From: Candidatus Mediterraneibacter quadrami
GTDB lineage: Bacteria; Bacillota; Clostridia; Lachnospirales; Lachnospiraceae
Reading direction: 5' to 3'
Assembly (NCBI GenBank): GCA_019120575.1
Contig: DWUU01000054.1
Span: forward strand, 1 to 52,628
DNA length: 52,628 bases
The notes below the pieces were generated by a model, which worked only from the letters and a program-made list of their open reading frames with translations, had not been told where the DNA came from and did no database searches. Positions 25,580-33,847 of the stretch are shown here, in pieces. The number at the start of each line of letters is the position of its first letter. The stretch's first letter is position 1. Made by a program: the position numbers and the translations under genes.

Positions 25580-26033
25580 TCTTTGCGGCCTCAATCAGTT
25601 CAATCGATTCGTCAAATGCTTCCGGAAGATATTCTTCCGTCCATTCTTTCCCCGCTTTTTCCTGTTTTTTGATCTCATCCCAGCTCGCCTGGGAGCCGTC
25701 GTCTCCCGAACCTTTATCGGTTCCGAAAACATGCGGGTGGCGGCGGATCATTTTGTCCGTGATGGACTGGATGACGTCGTCCATGGTGAACAGACCTTCT
25801 TCCTCTGCGATCCGGGCATGCATGACCACCTGCATGAGCAGGTCCCCCAGCTCTTCCTTCAGATTGTCAGGATCGCCGGTCCGGTCAAGGATATTGATCC
25901 CGCAGATGACTTCGGCGGCTTCCTCAATGCAGGTGCGTTTCAGGGAGGCATGGGTCTGGGCGCGGTCCCACGGGCAGCCGTCGGGGGCGCGCAGGCATGC
26001 GATCACCTGTTCAAATTCCTCAAATTTCGTCAT
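25560..26033 (-). CDS. mazG: MazG-type nucleoside triphosphate pyrophosphohydrolase
   Basis: A 157-residue house-cleaning NTP pyrophosphatase with one MazG domain (E. coli MazG has two). The opening LRAPDGCPWDRAQTHASLKRT (about 12-32) is the family signature, followed by EEAAEV and GDLLMQVVMHARIAEEEG, which carry the ExxE-x12-ExxD type metal ligands. The C-terminal IRRHPHVFG is also typical. The start is the ATG at 26033 with GGGAGG upstream, not the earlier in-frame ATG at 26090, which would add 19 atypical residues. Confidence 0.9.
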   Translation of the reverse strand: MTKFEEFEQVIACLRAPDGCPWDRAQTHASLKRTCIEEAAEVICGINILDRTGDPDNLKEELGDLLMQVVMHARIAEEEGLFTMDDVIQSITDKMIRRHPHVFGTDKGSGDDGSQASWDEIKKQEKAGKEWTEEYLPEAFDESIELIEAAKKRKGIG

Positions 26034-26116
26034 AAAAATGCCTCCCTTCCAATGTAGATTCATCTTACTACGTTTGGGAAAGAGAGGCAAGAAATTAATA
26101 ATTCTAGTTATGCCTG

Positions 26117-26410
26117 TCAGAAATCAGCAGACATAGTTGCATACCCGCGGATTTCTCTGACACCGCTGTATCGGATCTCCGGTTTCAGCCCGTACACGGT
26201 GCTGCTGATTACATATTTGCCGCCATTGACATACACTTCGATGAGGTTGCTGTCAACGATTACATCCAGATGGCAGGTGCCGTCCGGATTATTATAGTCT
26301 GTATCCGGCGTTTTCGAGATAAGATGCGCCCCCTCAAAAGAGGGATATACGGCCGCGCGGTCGGTAACGATGCGGTTTCCCTTCCGGGTGATGAGATATC
26401 CGCCGATCTC
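26117..26410 (-). pseudogene. C-terminal fragment of a GH32 (sucrose-6-phosphate hydrolase-like) enzyme
   Basis: On the minus strand, from about 26410 to the stop at 26117, the translation reads like the C-terminal beta-sandwich of GH32: GGYLITRKGNRIVTDRAA, then CHLDVIVDSNLIEVYVNGGKYV, matching the family's L.ifvD.s.iEiFvN.G..v motif. All catalytic motifs (WMNDPNG, RDP, EC) are missing. The open frame continues to 26620, but beyond 26410 it is merely antisense to the fragment below. Calls are by recalled motif, not alignment. Confidence 0.6.
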
Positions 26411-26588
26411 CCGGGAGGCGGTCATCCCGACCAGCACGGTGGGACAGCAGATCCCAGTGATCGCGAATGAGGCTATGGAGATCCTGTCCGCACAGATGGA
26501 AGAGCGGAAGAAGAGGCGGCCGCAGCCGATGGAGCCGGTGCATAAGGTGATCCCGCCGATCCTCATAAGGAGAGAGACGACGGCGTAA
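26400..26588 (+). pseudogene. C-terminal fragment of a LacI-family regulator
   Basis: On the plus strand the segment STVGQQIPVIANEAMEILSA followed by PVHKVIPPILIRRETTA and a stop at 26586-26588 matches the C-terminal end of LacI/GalR repressors (..LTTV.Q....iG..A...L......vPt.LviR.St). The DNA-binding and most of the ligand domain is gone. Its broken end joins the broken end of the GH32 fragment, which reads in the opposite direction. That is what a deletion across the shared 5' region of a divergent GH32-lacI pair would leave. Confidence 0.55.
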
Positions 26589-26612
26589 TGCAACGGTGTA
26601 AATAAAAAAGAT

Positions 26613-26641
26613 TTGCCCAAATCCTGTTATTCCGCTATAAT
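26613..26641 (+). promoter_or_regulatory. Promoter of the 5-oxoproline operon
   Basis: -35 TTGCCC (26613-26618), 17-bp spacer, -10 TATAAT (26636-26641), 37 bp before the ATG of the NRAMP-like gene. Confidence 0.6.
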
Positions 26642-26677
26642 TTAGTATTAGACCAATAATGAAAGGATGAGATTAAG

Positions 26678-27898
26678 ATGGAAAAGAACAACAAAAAGAG
26701 TCTCAGCGTCCTGATCGGCGCCGCTTTCCTTATGGCGACGTCCGCGATCGGACCGGGATTCCTCACACAGACAGGACAGTTTACAGGAAGCCTGAAGGCG
26801 AGTTTCGGATTTGTTATCCTGATCTCGGTCATCCTGTCCGCGATCGTGCAGCTCAACGTATGGCGTGTGCTCTGTGTATCCGGCATGAGAGGGCAGGACG
26901 TGGCGAACAAGGTCCTTCCCGGACTTGGCTACGTAGTGGCGTTCCTTGTTGTTGCAGGAGGTCTGGTATTTAACATTGGAAATGTGGGCGGAGGCGCTCT
27001 CGGCTTCAATACCCTGCTTGGCATCCCGGAGATGGCGGGATACTTTATCGCCGGGGGTCTCGCGATCGTTATCTTCCTGATGAAGAATGCGCTGAATGCT
27101 ATGGATACGCTGACGAAGATCCTGGGCGGCATCATGATCGTCGTGATCTTTGTGGTGATCATTATTGTCCGGCCGCCGGTAGGCCTTGCGCTGAAAGAGA
27201 CGGTTATGCCGACTGCTTCGATGAAGGATATCTTCCCGGCGATCCTGACCCTGCTCGGCGGTACGGTAGGTGGATACATTACGTTCTCCGGTGCACACCG
27301 CCTTATTGATGCAGGTATCACAAAGAAAGAGAACTTGAAAGAGATCAACCGGAGCTCGGTTATGGGAATCGGCATCGCAACCATCGTCCGTGTGTTCCTG
27401 TTCCTGGCCGTACTGGGCGTTGTTGTGGAGACGGCGACTTCCGCTGCCCACACACTGGACCCGGCCAACCCGGCGGCGGACGCATTCCGCATCGGCGCGG
27501 GTGAGATCGGCTACCGCTTCTTCGGTCTGGTGCTCCTGTGTGCGGCGCTTACATCAATCGTAGGATGTGCATATACTTCCGTATCATTCCTGAAGACGTT
27601 CCACGAGAGCATCGAGAAGCATGAAAATGCATTTATCGTCGGCTTTATCGCCCTGAGTACTGCTGTGATGGCATTCCTCGGACAGCCGGCCGTCCTGCTG
27701 GTACTGGCAGGCGCGGTGAACGGCCTGATCCTCCCGATCACGCTGGGCGTGTGTCTCATCGCATCTAAGAAGAAATCTATCATGGGCGAGGACTATAAGC
27801 ATCCGACATGGCTTCTGATCCTCGGCATCATCGTGGTGATCGCATCTGCATATCTGGGAATTACAACATTTGGTTCAAACCTGGGCAAACTTCTGTAG
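26678..27898 (+). CDS. NRAMP-related transporter (YcsG-like)
   Basis: A 406-residue, about 11-TM protein of the NRAMP superfamily resembling B. subtilis YcsG, which lies with the same pxp genes. The family metal site is altered: in TM1 the canonical DPGN is replaced by IGPGFLTQTGQF (about residues 23-34), and in TM6 the MPH motif is absent (GGYITFSGAHR, about 198-208). This argues against ordinary Mn/Fe transport. Being first in the pxp operon, it may import 5-oxoproline or another organic substrate; that is inference. The ribosome site is GAAAGGATG, with pxpB 36 bp downstream. Confidence 0.85.
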   Translation: MEKNNKKSLSVLIGAAFLMATSAIGPGFLTQTGQFTGSLKASFGFVILISVILSAIVQLNVWRVLCVSGMRGQDVANKVLPGLGYVVAFLVVAGGLVFNIGNVGGGALGFNTLLGIPEMAGYFIAGGLAIVIFLMKNALNAMDTLTKILGGIMIVVIFVVIIIVRPPVGLALKETVMPTASMKDIFPAILTLLGGTVGGYITFSGAHRLIDAGITKKENLKEINRSSVMGIGIATIVRVFLFLAVLGVVVETATSAAHTLDPANPAADAFRIGAGEIGYRFFGLVLLCAALTSIVGCAYTSVSFLKTFHESIEKHENAFIVGFIALSTAVMAFLGQPAVLLVLAGAVNGLILPITLGVCLIASKKKSIMGEDYKHPTWLLILGIIVVIASAYLGITTFGSNLGKLL

Positions 27899-27934
27899 TA
27901 ATGATGTGCATCTTGTGAAAGGCAGGAGATTTGA

Positions 27935-28663
27935 ATGAGTGAAATCAAGATTTATACGGCGGGAGATTCTTCCCTGCTCATTGAGTTCGAGCAGAAGATC
28001 TCCCCGGAGATCAACGCGCAGATCACGGCAGTCGTCCGCATGATCAAAGCGCAGCAGATCGAAGGGGTCACGGACATGATCCCGGCTTTCGCGTCGCTTC
28101 TGATCAACTACGATCCGCGCGTGATCAGTTACGCCGGGCTGAAGAGCCGGCTGGAGAAGCTCCTGAAGCTGGAGATCAGCGGAGAGGCTTCCGCGGCCAG
28201 GATCTTCGAGATCCCGGTATGCTACGGTGGAGAATACGGGCCTGACCTTCAGAATATTGCGGACCATGCCGGGCTTTCTCCGGAAGAGGTGATCCGGATC
28301 CACAGCGGGGAGGATTATCTCATCTATATGCTGGGATTCCTGCCGGGCTTCTCTTATCTGGGCGGCCTGGATGAGCGAATCCATACGCCCCGCCTTGCCA
28401 ATCCGCGCATCCGCATCCCTGCGGGAAGCGTGGGGATCGGCGGTTCCCAGACGGGCATCTACCCGCTGGATTCCCCCGGCGGATGGCAGCTTCTCGGCAT
28501 GACGCCGGTGAAGACCTACGATCCGGACCGGGAGGTCCCGATCCTTTTTGAGGCGGGCGACTATATCCGTTTTATCCCGGTATCGGAAGCGGAATATCTG
28601 GACATTAAGAAACAGGTGGACGAAGGCACCTATACGTGCACCATCCATCAGAAGGAGGTGTGA
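27935..28663 (+). CDS. pxpB: 5-oxoprolinase subunit PxpB (KipI-like)
   Basis: A 242-residue PxpB/KipI, one of the subunits of the prokaryotic ATP-dependent 5-oxoprolinase and homologous to part of the urea amidolyase carboxyltransferase region. Family blocks: IYTAGDSSLLIEFEQKI (about 5-21), a SLLINYDPRVISYAGL segment (about 54-69), the GFLPGFSYLGGLDERIHTPRLANPR block (about 134-158), and IGGSQTGIYPLDSPGGWQLLG (about 168-188). KipI itself was first known as an inhibitor of the sporulation kinase KinA. It is 3 bp from pxpC, so tightly coupled. Confidence 0.93.
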   Translation: MSEIKIYTAGDSSLLIEFEQKISPEINAQITAVVRMIKAQQIEGVTDMIPAFASLLINYDPRVISYAGLKSRLEKLLKLEISGEASAARIFEIPVCYGGEYGPDLQNIADHAGLSPEEVIRIHSGEDYLIYMLGFLPGFSYLGGLDERIHTPRLANPRIRIPAGSVGIGGSQTGIYPLDSPGGWQLLGMTPVKTYDPDREVPILFEAGDYIRFIPVSEAEYLDIKKQVDEGTYTCTIHQKEV

Positions 28664-28666
28664 TCC

Positions 28667-29671
28667 ATGGGCATTCGTGTTTTAAAAGGCGGGATGCTGT
28701 CGACCGTGCAGGATCTGGGCCGGACCGGCTACCAGAGCCAGGGATTCAGCGTATCCGGCGTCATGGACATCCGGTCCTTCAAGATCGCCAACCTGCTCCT
28801 GGATAACCCGGAGAACGAGGCGGTCCTGGAGTTCACGCTGATGGGCCCGAGCCTGGAATTTACCTCAGAGACGATCATCGCCATCACAGGCGGGGATTTC
28901 CAGCCCCGCGTCAATAAGAAACCGGTGAAAATGTATACGGCGCTGTATATGCACAAAGGCGACATCCTGGATTTCGCCGGATGCCGGACCGGAAGCCGCG
29001 GATATATCGCATTTTCCAGCTATCTGGACATCCCGGTCGTCATGGGCAGCCGCTCGACCAACATCAAGTGCGGCATCGGCGGCTTCAAAGGGCGCAGGCT
29101 GAAGGAGGATGATTACATCGGCTTCCGCATCAAGCGGAGATACCTGCCATTCTTCCTCTCGAGAAGCCTGGACCTGGACGAATTCGACTATGATGAAGTG
29201 ACGCTTCGCGTGGTCATGGGACCGCAGACCGATGTGTTCACCGCTGCGGGGATTGAGACATTCCTGAACTCGGAATACACCGTGACCAGTGAGTTTGACC
29301 GGATGGGCTGCCGTCTGGAAGGCCCCTTTATCGCATATAAGAATACGGCGGATATCATTTCCGACGGCATTGCTTTCGGATCCGTGCAGGTGCCGAGCCA
29401 CGGCAAGCCGATCGTGCTCCTGTCGGACCGGCAGACGACCGGCGGATATGCCAAGATCGCGACCGTGATCTCGGCGGACCTTCCGAAGCTGGCTCAGAGC
29501 AGGACGGACAATAAAGTCCGCTTTGCCGCAGTGACCGTGGAGGAGGCGCAGCAGCTCCTGCTCGACGAGGTGGCGGAGATGAACGAGTTCCGCAGACGGA
29601 TCTACAGGCCGTGCAAAGAGGTGCTGGAGTGCCGTCTTGTGGCGAAACGACTGGGCAAGCTGTTTAAGTAG
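28667..29671 (+). CDS. pxpC: 5-oxoprolinase subunit PxpC (KipA-like carboxyltransferase domain)
   Basis: A 334-residue PxpC/KipA subunit, classified as biotin-dependent carboxyltransferase-like because it is homologous to urea carboxylase. Diagnostic segments: IRVLKGGMLSTVQDLGRTGYQSQGF in outline (about 3-27), LEFTLMGPSLEF (about 51-62), GGDFQPRVNKKPV, GSRGYIAFS (about 105-113) and VLLSDRQTTGGYAKIATV (about 249-266). It is the catalytic partner of PxpB; with PxpA it opens 5-oxoproline to glutamate using ATP. AccB and AccC follow immediately. Confidence 0.93.
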   Translation: MGIRVLKGGMLSTVQDLGRTGYQSQGFSVSGVMDIRSFKIANLLLDNPENEAVLEFTLMGPSLEFTSETIIAITGGDFQPRVNKKPVKMYTALYMHKGDILDFAGCRTGSRGYIAFSSYLDIPVVMGSRSTNIKCGIGGFKGRRLKEDDYIGFRIKRRYLPFFLSRSLDLDEFDYDEVTLRVVMGPQTDVFTAAGIETFLNSEYTVTSEFDRMGCRLEGPFIAYKNTADIISDGIAFGSVQVPSHGKPIVLLSDRQTTGGYAKIATVISADLPKLAQSRTDNKVRFAAVTVEEAQQLLLDEVAEMNEFRRRIYRPCKEVLECRLVAKRLGKLFK

Positions 29672-29693
29672 TACAAAGATAGGAGTGACCGTT

Positions 29694-30116
29694 ATGGATT
29701 TGGGAAATATTGAAAAACTGGTAAATATCATTGAGAAGTCCTCGATGCTGGAGTTTTCCATCCAGGAGGGCGATACGAAGATCAAGATGAGCCGCAGGGG
29801 GACCGCAGGCGAGCCGGGCGCACCGCTCACGGTTGTAAAGACAGAGGCGCCGGCGGAGGATACGGTGGATGAAAATTATATCATCTCCCCCATTGTGGGT
29901 ACATTTTACTCGGCTCCGGCCCCGGATGCGCCGGCATTCGTCAAAGTGGGCGATGTGGTGAAAGCGGGACAGACCGTATGCATCCTTGAGGCCATGAAAC
30001 TGATGAATGAGATCGAGAGCGACTATGACTGCGAGATCGAGGCAGTCCTTGTCAGCAATGAACAGAAAGTCGAGTACGGACAGCCACTCTTCAAAGTGAA
30101 AAAACTTTCAGATTAA
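29694..30116 (+). CDS. accB: Biotin carboxyl carrier protein
   Basis: A 140-residue BCCP. The C-terminal biotinyl domain (about 60-138) carries the biotin-attachment lysine in CILEAMKLMNEIESD (about 99-113). The N-terminal IEKLVNIIEKSSMLEFSIQEG is the usual AccB opening helix, followed by an acidic/proline linker. The start is ATG 29694, with AGGAGTG upstream. It sits between pxpC and accC, with no accA or accD in the window, so the partner carboxyltransferase is not the usual acetyl-CoA one unless encoded elsewhere. Confidence 0.92.
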   Translation: MDLGNIEKLVNIIEKSSMLEFSIQEGDTKIKMSRRGTAGEPGAPLTVVKTEAPAEDTVDENYIISPIVGTFYSAPAPDAPAFVKVGDVVKAGQTVCILEAMKLMNEIESDYDCEIEAVLVSNEQKVEYGQPLFKVKKLSD

Positions 30117-30128
30117 GGAGGGGCGCTG

Positions 30129-31475
30129 ATGTTTCAGAAAATATTGATCGCAAACCGCGGCGAGATCGCTGTGCGGATCATCCGTGCCTGCCGGAATATG
30201 GGGATCCGCAGCGTGGCGGTTTACTCAAAAGAAGATAAGGACAGCCTGCATGTCCAGCTGGCCGACCAGCGGATCTGCATCGGCGAGGGACCGGCGAAGA
30301 ACAGCTACCTCAATATGGAGCGCATCGTGACCGCAGCCCTGAATATGGGCGCGGACGCCATCCATCCGGGGTTCGGCTTCCTCTCCGAGAATGCGGATTT
30401 TGTCCGTCTCTGTGAGAAGAACGGGATCACTTTCATTGGGCCTAAAGCAGAGGTTATCGACAGCATGGGAAATAAATCCCACGCCCGCAGGACCATGATG
30501 GAGGCCGGTGTACCGGTCGTGCCGGGGACGAAAGAACCGGTGTACGACGCGGAGACCGGCGTGAAGCTGGCGGAGGAGATCGGCTATCCGGTGATGATCA
30601 AAGCGTCGTCCGGAGGCGGCGGCAAGGGCATGCGCGTGGCGAAGTCCGCGGACGAGTTTGAATTTCAGTTCAACATGGCCCAGCGGGAATCTGCCAATGC
30701 ATTCGGCGACGATACCATGTATATCGAGCGGTTCATCGAGAACCCGCGCCATGTGGAGATCCAGATCATGGCGGACAAGTTCGGCAACGTGGTGGCGCTG
30801 GGCGAGCGTGACTGCTCGGTTCAGAGAAACCATCAGAAGCTGATTGAAGAGTCGCCCTCGCCGGCCATCAATGACGAGATCCGCAATGCCATGAACCGGG
30901 ACGCGGTCCTGGCAGCAAGGACGGTAAACTATACAAATGCGGGAACCGTGGAGTTCATCCTTGATCCGAAAGGATCCTATTATTTCATGGAGATGAATAC
31001 CCGGATCCAGGTGGAGCACGGCGTGACGGAGATGGTGACGGGCACGGACCTGATTATCGAGCAGATCCGGGTGGCCATGGGCGAACCGTTAAGCTTCAAC
31101 CAGGAGGGCATTCAGCTGCGAGGTCATGCCATCGAGTGCCGCATCAATGCGGAGATCCCGCAGAAGAACTTTATGCCAAGCCCCGGTGTGGTAAAACATC
31201 TGCATCTTCCGGCGGGCAACGGCGTTCGCGTGGATACGGCGCTCTATACCGGATACCGCATCCCGTCGGAATATGATTCCATGATCGCCAAAGTCATCGT
31301 CCATGCACCGGACCGGAACGCGGCGATCCAGAAGATGCGCTCCGCGCTGGATGAGATGGTGATTCTCGGCGTGGAGACGAACCTGGACTTCCAGTTCCAG
31401 ATTATGCGCAATCCGGAATTCTGTGAGGGCAGGGCGGACACCGGATTCATCCAGCGGATGCTGAGGCTGGACTGA
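30129..31475 (+). CDS. accC: Biotin carboxylase
   Basis: A 448-residue ATP-grasp biotin carboxylase that carboxylates the biotin of AccB using bicarbonate and ATP. Motifs: [19 protein letters not shown] (about 4-22), [13 protein letters not shown] (about 79-91), [13 protein letters not shown] (about 160-172, glycine-rich ATP loop), [15 protein letters not shown] (about 202-216), [18 protein letters not shown] (about 286-303). Complete length for AccC. It lies 12 bp after accB and 31 bp before pxpA, so it is part of the pxp transcript rather than a fatty-acid operon. Confidence 0.95.
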   Translation: MFQKILIANRGEIAVRIIRACRNMGIRSVAVYSKEDKDSLHVQLADQRICIGEGPAKNSYLNMERIVTAALNMGADAIHPGFGFLSENADFVRLCEKNGITFIGPKAEVIDSMGNKSHARRTMMEAGVPVVPGTKEPVYDAETGVKLAEEIGYPVMIKASSGGGGKGMRVAKSADEFEFQFNMAQRESANAFGDDTMYIERFIENPRHVEIQIMADKFGNVVALGERDCSVQRNHQKLIEESPSPAINDEIRNAMNRDAVLAARTVNYTNAGTVEFILDPKGSYYFMEMNTRIQVEHGVTEMVTGTDLIIEQIRVAMGEPLSFNQEGIQLRGHAIECRINAEIPQKNFMPSPGVVKHLHLPAGNGVRVDTALYTGYRIPSEYDSMIAKVIVHAPDRNAAIQKMRSALDEMVILGVETNLDFQFQIMRNPEFCEGRADTGFIQRMLRLD

Positions 31476-31506
31476 TCCGGATATCATTAAGAAAGAAGTG
31501 AATGAA

Positions 31507-32277
31507 ATGTATAAAGTAGATTTAAACAGCGACCTGGGCGAGAGCTTCGGACGCTACACCCTTGGGATGGATGAGAAGATCATCCCCCTCATTTCCTCGG
31601 CGAATATCGCCTGCGGATTTCATGCGTCAGACCCGGTGGTGATGATGCAGTCCGTGAGCCGTACAAAGGAGGCGGGCATCCGCATCGGCGCGCATCCGGG
31701 CTTCCCGGACCTGATGGGGTTCGGACGCCGGAACATGGTGATCTCGCCGGAAGAGGCGAAGGCCTATACGCTGTATCAGATCAGCGCCCTGGGCGGCATG
31801 TGCCGGGCACAGGGAATGAAGCTGCAGCATGTGAAGCCCCACGGTGCATTCTACAATATGGCGGCGAAGGATTACGAACTGTCGAAAGCGATCTGTGAGG
31901 CCGTTAAAGCGTATGATCCGGAACTGATCGTCATGGGACTTTCCGGAAGCGAGACGATCCGTGCGGCAAAAGACCTGGGGCTCAGGACCGCAAGTGAAGT
32001 GTTCGCGGACCGGGGCTATGAGGAGGACGGAAGCCTTGTCAACCGGAAGAAAGAAGGCGCCTTCATCCGCGATGAGGATGAGGCCATCGCCCGCGTGGTG
32101 CGCATGGTGAAGGAAGGCAAAGTGACCGCCGTTACCGGAAAAGATATTGATATCCGGGCGGATTCCGTGTGCGTGCACGGGGACGGCGAGAAAGCGCTGC
32201 TCTTCGTGGAGAAGATCCGCAGCGCGCTGAAAGAAGAGGGGATCCAGATCGCGCCGCTTGACGAGATCTGTAAATAA
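31507..32277 (+). CDS. pxpA: 5-oxoprolinase subunit PxpA (LamB/YcsF)
   Basis: A 256-residue LamB/YcsF-family protein, the third subunit of the bacterial 5-oxoprolinase. The opening [14 protein letters not shown] (about 2-15), the [14 protein letters not shown] block (about 31-44), [15 protein letters not shown] (about 64-78), [10 protein letters not shown] (about 109-118), [17 protein letters not shown] (about 168-184) and VHGDG near the C-terminus are all family marks. The start is ATG 31507; a GTG at 31498 would add three residues. The order pxpB-pxpC-accB-accC-pxpA suggests all five products act together. Confidence 0.93.
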   Translation: MYKVDLNSDLGESFGRYTLGMDEKIIPLISSANIACGFHASDPVVMMQSVSRTKEAGIRIGAHPGFPDLMGFGRRNMVISPEEAKAYTLYQISALGGMCRAQGMKLQHVKPHGAFYNMAAKDYELSKAICEAVKAYDPELIVMGLSGSETIRAAKDLGLRTASEVFADRGYEEDGSLVNRKKEGAFIRDEDEAIARVVRMVKEGKVTAVTGKDIDIRADSVCVHGDGEKALLFVEKIRSALKEEGIQIAPLDEICK

Positions 32278-32279
32278 TT

Positions 32280-32759
32280 ATGAGTAAAAAAGAAGAAAAA
32301 ACAAATGTGATGCGCCTTCTGGAGCAGAAGAAGATCCCATACAACAGTTATAATTATCTGAGCACCGGAGCCATCAGCGGCACGGAGGTCGCAAAGGCGC
32401 TGGGGGAGGATCCGGATCTTGTATTTAAGACGCTGGTCACAGAAGGAAGATCAAAAGAACATTATGTGTTTGTGATCCCTGTGGAGAAGGAACTGAATCT
32501 GAAGAAGGCGGCGAAGAGCGTGGGCGAGAAGAGCATTGAAATGATCCGGCAGAAAGAGCTGCTTCCGCTGACCGGATATGTGCACGGCGGCTGCTCGCCG
32601 ATCGGCATGAAAAAGCCGTTTACAACGACGATTGACGAAAGTGCGGCCGCACACGAAAAAATCATCTTCAGTGCGGGAAAGATCGGCTATCAGGTCGAAG
32701 TGGCGCTGGAAGACCTGAAGAAGATCGTGCGGTTTCAGCTCGCGGATGTGACAGAGTAA
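32280..32759 (+). CDS. ybaK: YbaK/EbsC-type Cys-tRNA(Pro) deacylase
   Basis: A 159-residue YbaK protein, which hydrolyses mischarged Cys-tRNA(Pro). Typical: opening KTNVMRLLEQKKIPYNSYNY, then VFKTLVTEG (about 43-51), the catalytic-site lysine region FVIPVEKELNLKKAAKSVGEKS (about 61-82), GYVHGGCSPIGMKKPF (about 99-114) and FSAGKIGYQVEVALEDL (about 130-146). It starts 3 bp after pxpA and is followed by a terminator, so it is the last gene of this transcript. It is not functionally linked to oxoproline as far as known. Confidence 0.93.
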   Translation: MSKKEEKTNVMRLLEQKKIPYNSYNYLSTGAISGTEVAKALGEDPDLVFKTLVTEGRSKEHYVFVIPVEKELNLKKAAKSVGEKSIEMIRQKELLPLTGYVHGGCSPIGMKKPFTTTIDESAAAHEKIIFSAGKIGYQVEVALEDLKKIVRFQLADVTE

Positions 32760-32777
32760 AATGCAGACTGATGTCCG

Positions 32778-32812
32778 ACGGAGTCTCCGGTAGAAGGAGG
32801 CTCCGTTTCTTT
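32778..32812 (+). terminator. Rho-independent terminator of the pxp operon
   Basis: Stem ACGGAGTCTCC (32778-32788) pairs with GGAGGCTCCGT (32796-32806) with one wobble, 7-nt loop, followed by TTCTTTATGCTTTTT. Confidence 0.8.
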
Positions 32813-32822
32813 ATGCTTTTTA

Positions 32823-32851
32823 ATGACATGATCATGACAATATGCTATATT
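32823..32851 (+). promoter_or_regulatory. Promoter of the oligopeptide/nickel-type ABC operon
   Basis: -35 ATGACA (32823-32828), 17-bp spacer, -10 TATATT (32846-32851), 45 bp before the first permease ATG. Confidence 0.45.
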
Positions 32852-32895
32852 TATTAAATGGGCAATCAGGTTTTAAAGAAAGGCGGTGAGAGGAT

Positions 32896-33828
32896 ATGGC
32901 CCGATACACATGCAGGCGTATACTGACGGGGTTCCTCTCTCTTTTTGTCCTTATTACGGTTACGTTTTTCCTGGTCCGAATCATCCCCGGAAGCCCGTTC
33001 CAGAGGGGCGGCGTGTCGGAGACGGTGGTGGAGGCCATCGAGCAGGAGTATGGACTGAATGAGCCGCTCTTTACACAGTATATTTCCTATATCGGCGGTG
33101 TGCTGCACGGGGATCTCGGCATCTCCTATCAGGATCCGTCCGTGCGTGTGACGGAAGTCATCGCGCGGGCGTGGCCGGTCACGGCTTCCGTAGGCGCCGC
33201 TGCGCTGATCGTCTCTCTGATCCTGGGAACCGGCCTTGGGATCCTGAGCGCCGTGTCGGGACGGAGAAGCGTGAAACAGATGATCTCAGCCGGCGGTATG
33301 ATCGCGGCGGGAATCCCCGGATTCGCGGCAGCCATCCTGCTGATGCTCGTGTTCAGTGTGAAATTAAAGCTGCTCCCGGCGTCCGGACTGTTAAGCCCGG
33401 TCCATTACATCCTGCCGGTGGCGGCGCTCTCGCTCTATCCGGCGGCCATGGTCTCGCGGCTGGTCAGCAGTACGCTGGAGACGGAGCTTACGAAAGATTA
33501 TGTGCTGTTTGCCAGGGCCAAGGGGCTTGGCAGGCGGCAGGTCATATTTACGCATGCGCTGAAAAATGCGTATCTCCCGGTTATCAATTATATCGGCCCG
33601 GCGTCTGCATCCCTGCTGACGGGAAGTTTTGTGGTGGAGAGCATTTTCACCATACCCGGACTCGGGCGGGAGTTCGTCGGATCGATCACGAACCGGGATT
33701 ACACGCTCATCCTGGGGCTTACGGTCTTCATGGGGGCAGTGGTGATCCTTGTAAATCTTATTACGGACCTGCTGTGCGCGTGGCTGGATCCGAAGACCCG
33801 GAGGGCATACCGGGAGGAGCGCGCATAA
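32896..33828 (+). CDS. ABC transporter permease (DppB/NikB type)
   Basis: A 310-residue inner-membrane permease of the peptide/nickel (PepT) importer class. It has the usual six TM helices: TM1 at about 10-30, a large external loop with QEYGLNEPLFTQYISYIGGVLHGDLGISY (in outline, 55-83), then TMs at about 95-120, 130-155, 165-185, 230-255 and 275-300. The cytoplasmic EAA motif is ARAKGLGRRQVIFTHALKNA (about 210-229). First gene of a five-domain operon with its own promoter. Confidence 0.92.
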   Translation: MARYTCRRILTGFLSLFVLITVTFFLVRIIPGSPFQRGGVSETVVEAIEQEYGLNEPLFTQYISYIGGVLHGDLGISYQDPSVRVTEVIARAWPVTASVGAAALIVSLILGTGLGILSAVSGRRSVKQMISAGGMIAAGIPGFAAAILLMLVFSVKLKLLPASGLLSPVHYILPVAALSLYPAAMVSRLVSSTLETELTKDYVLFARAKGLGRRQVIFTHALKNAYLPVINYIGPASASLLTGSFVVESIFTIPGLGREFVGSITNRDYTLILGLTVFMGAVVILVNLITDLLCAWLDPKTRRAYREERA

Positions 33829-33847
33829 ACGGAAAGGAGGGTACGTC

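Noticed and set aside
26411-26620. N-terminal half of the 167-codon minus-strand frame as part of a real gene
   Set aside because: It is antisense to a LacI-like fragment, and its translation (Ile/Cys/Ser-rich) matches no domain.
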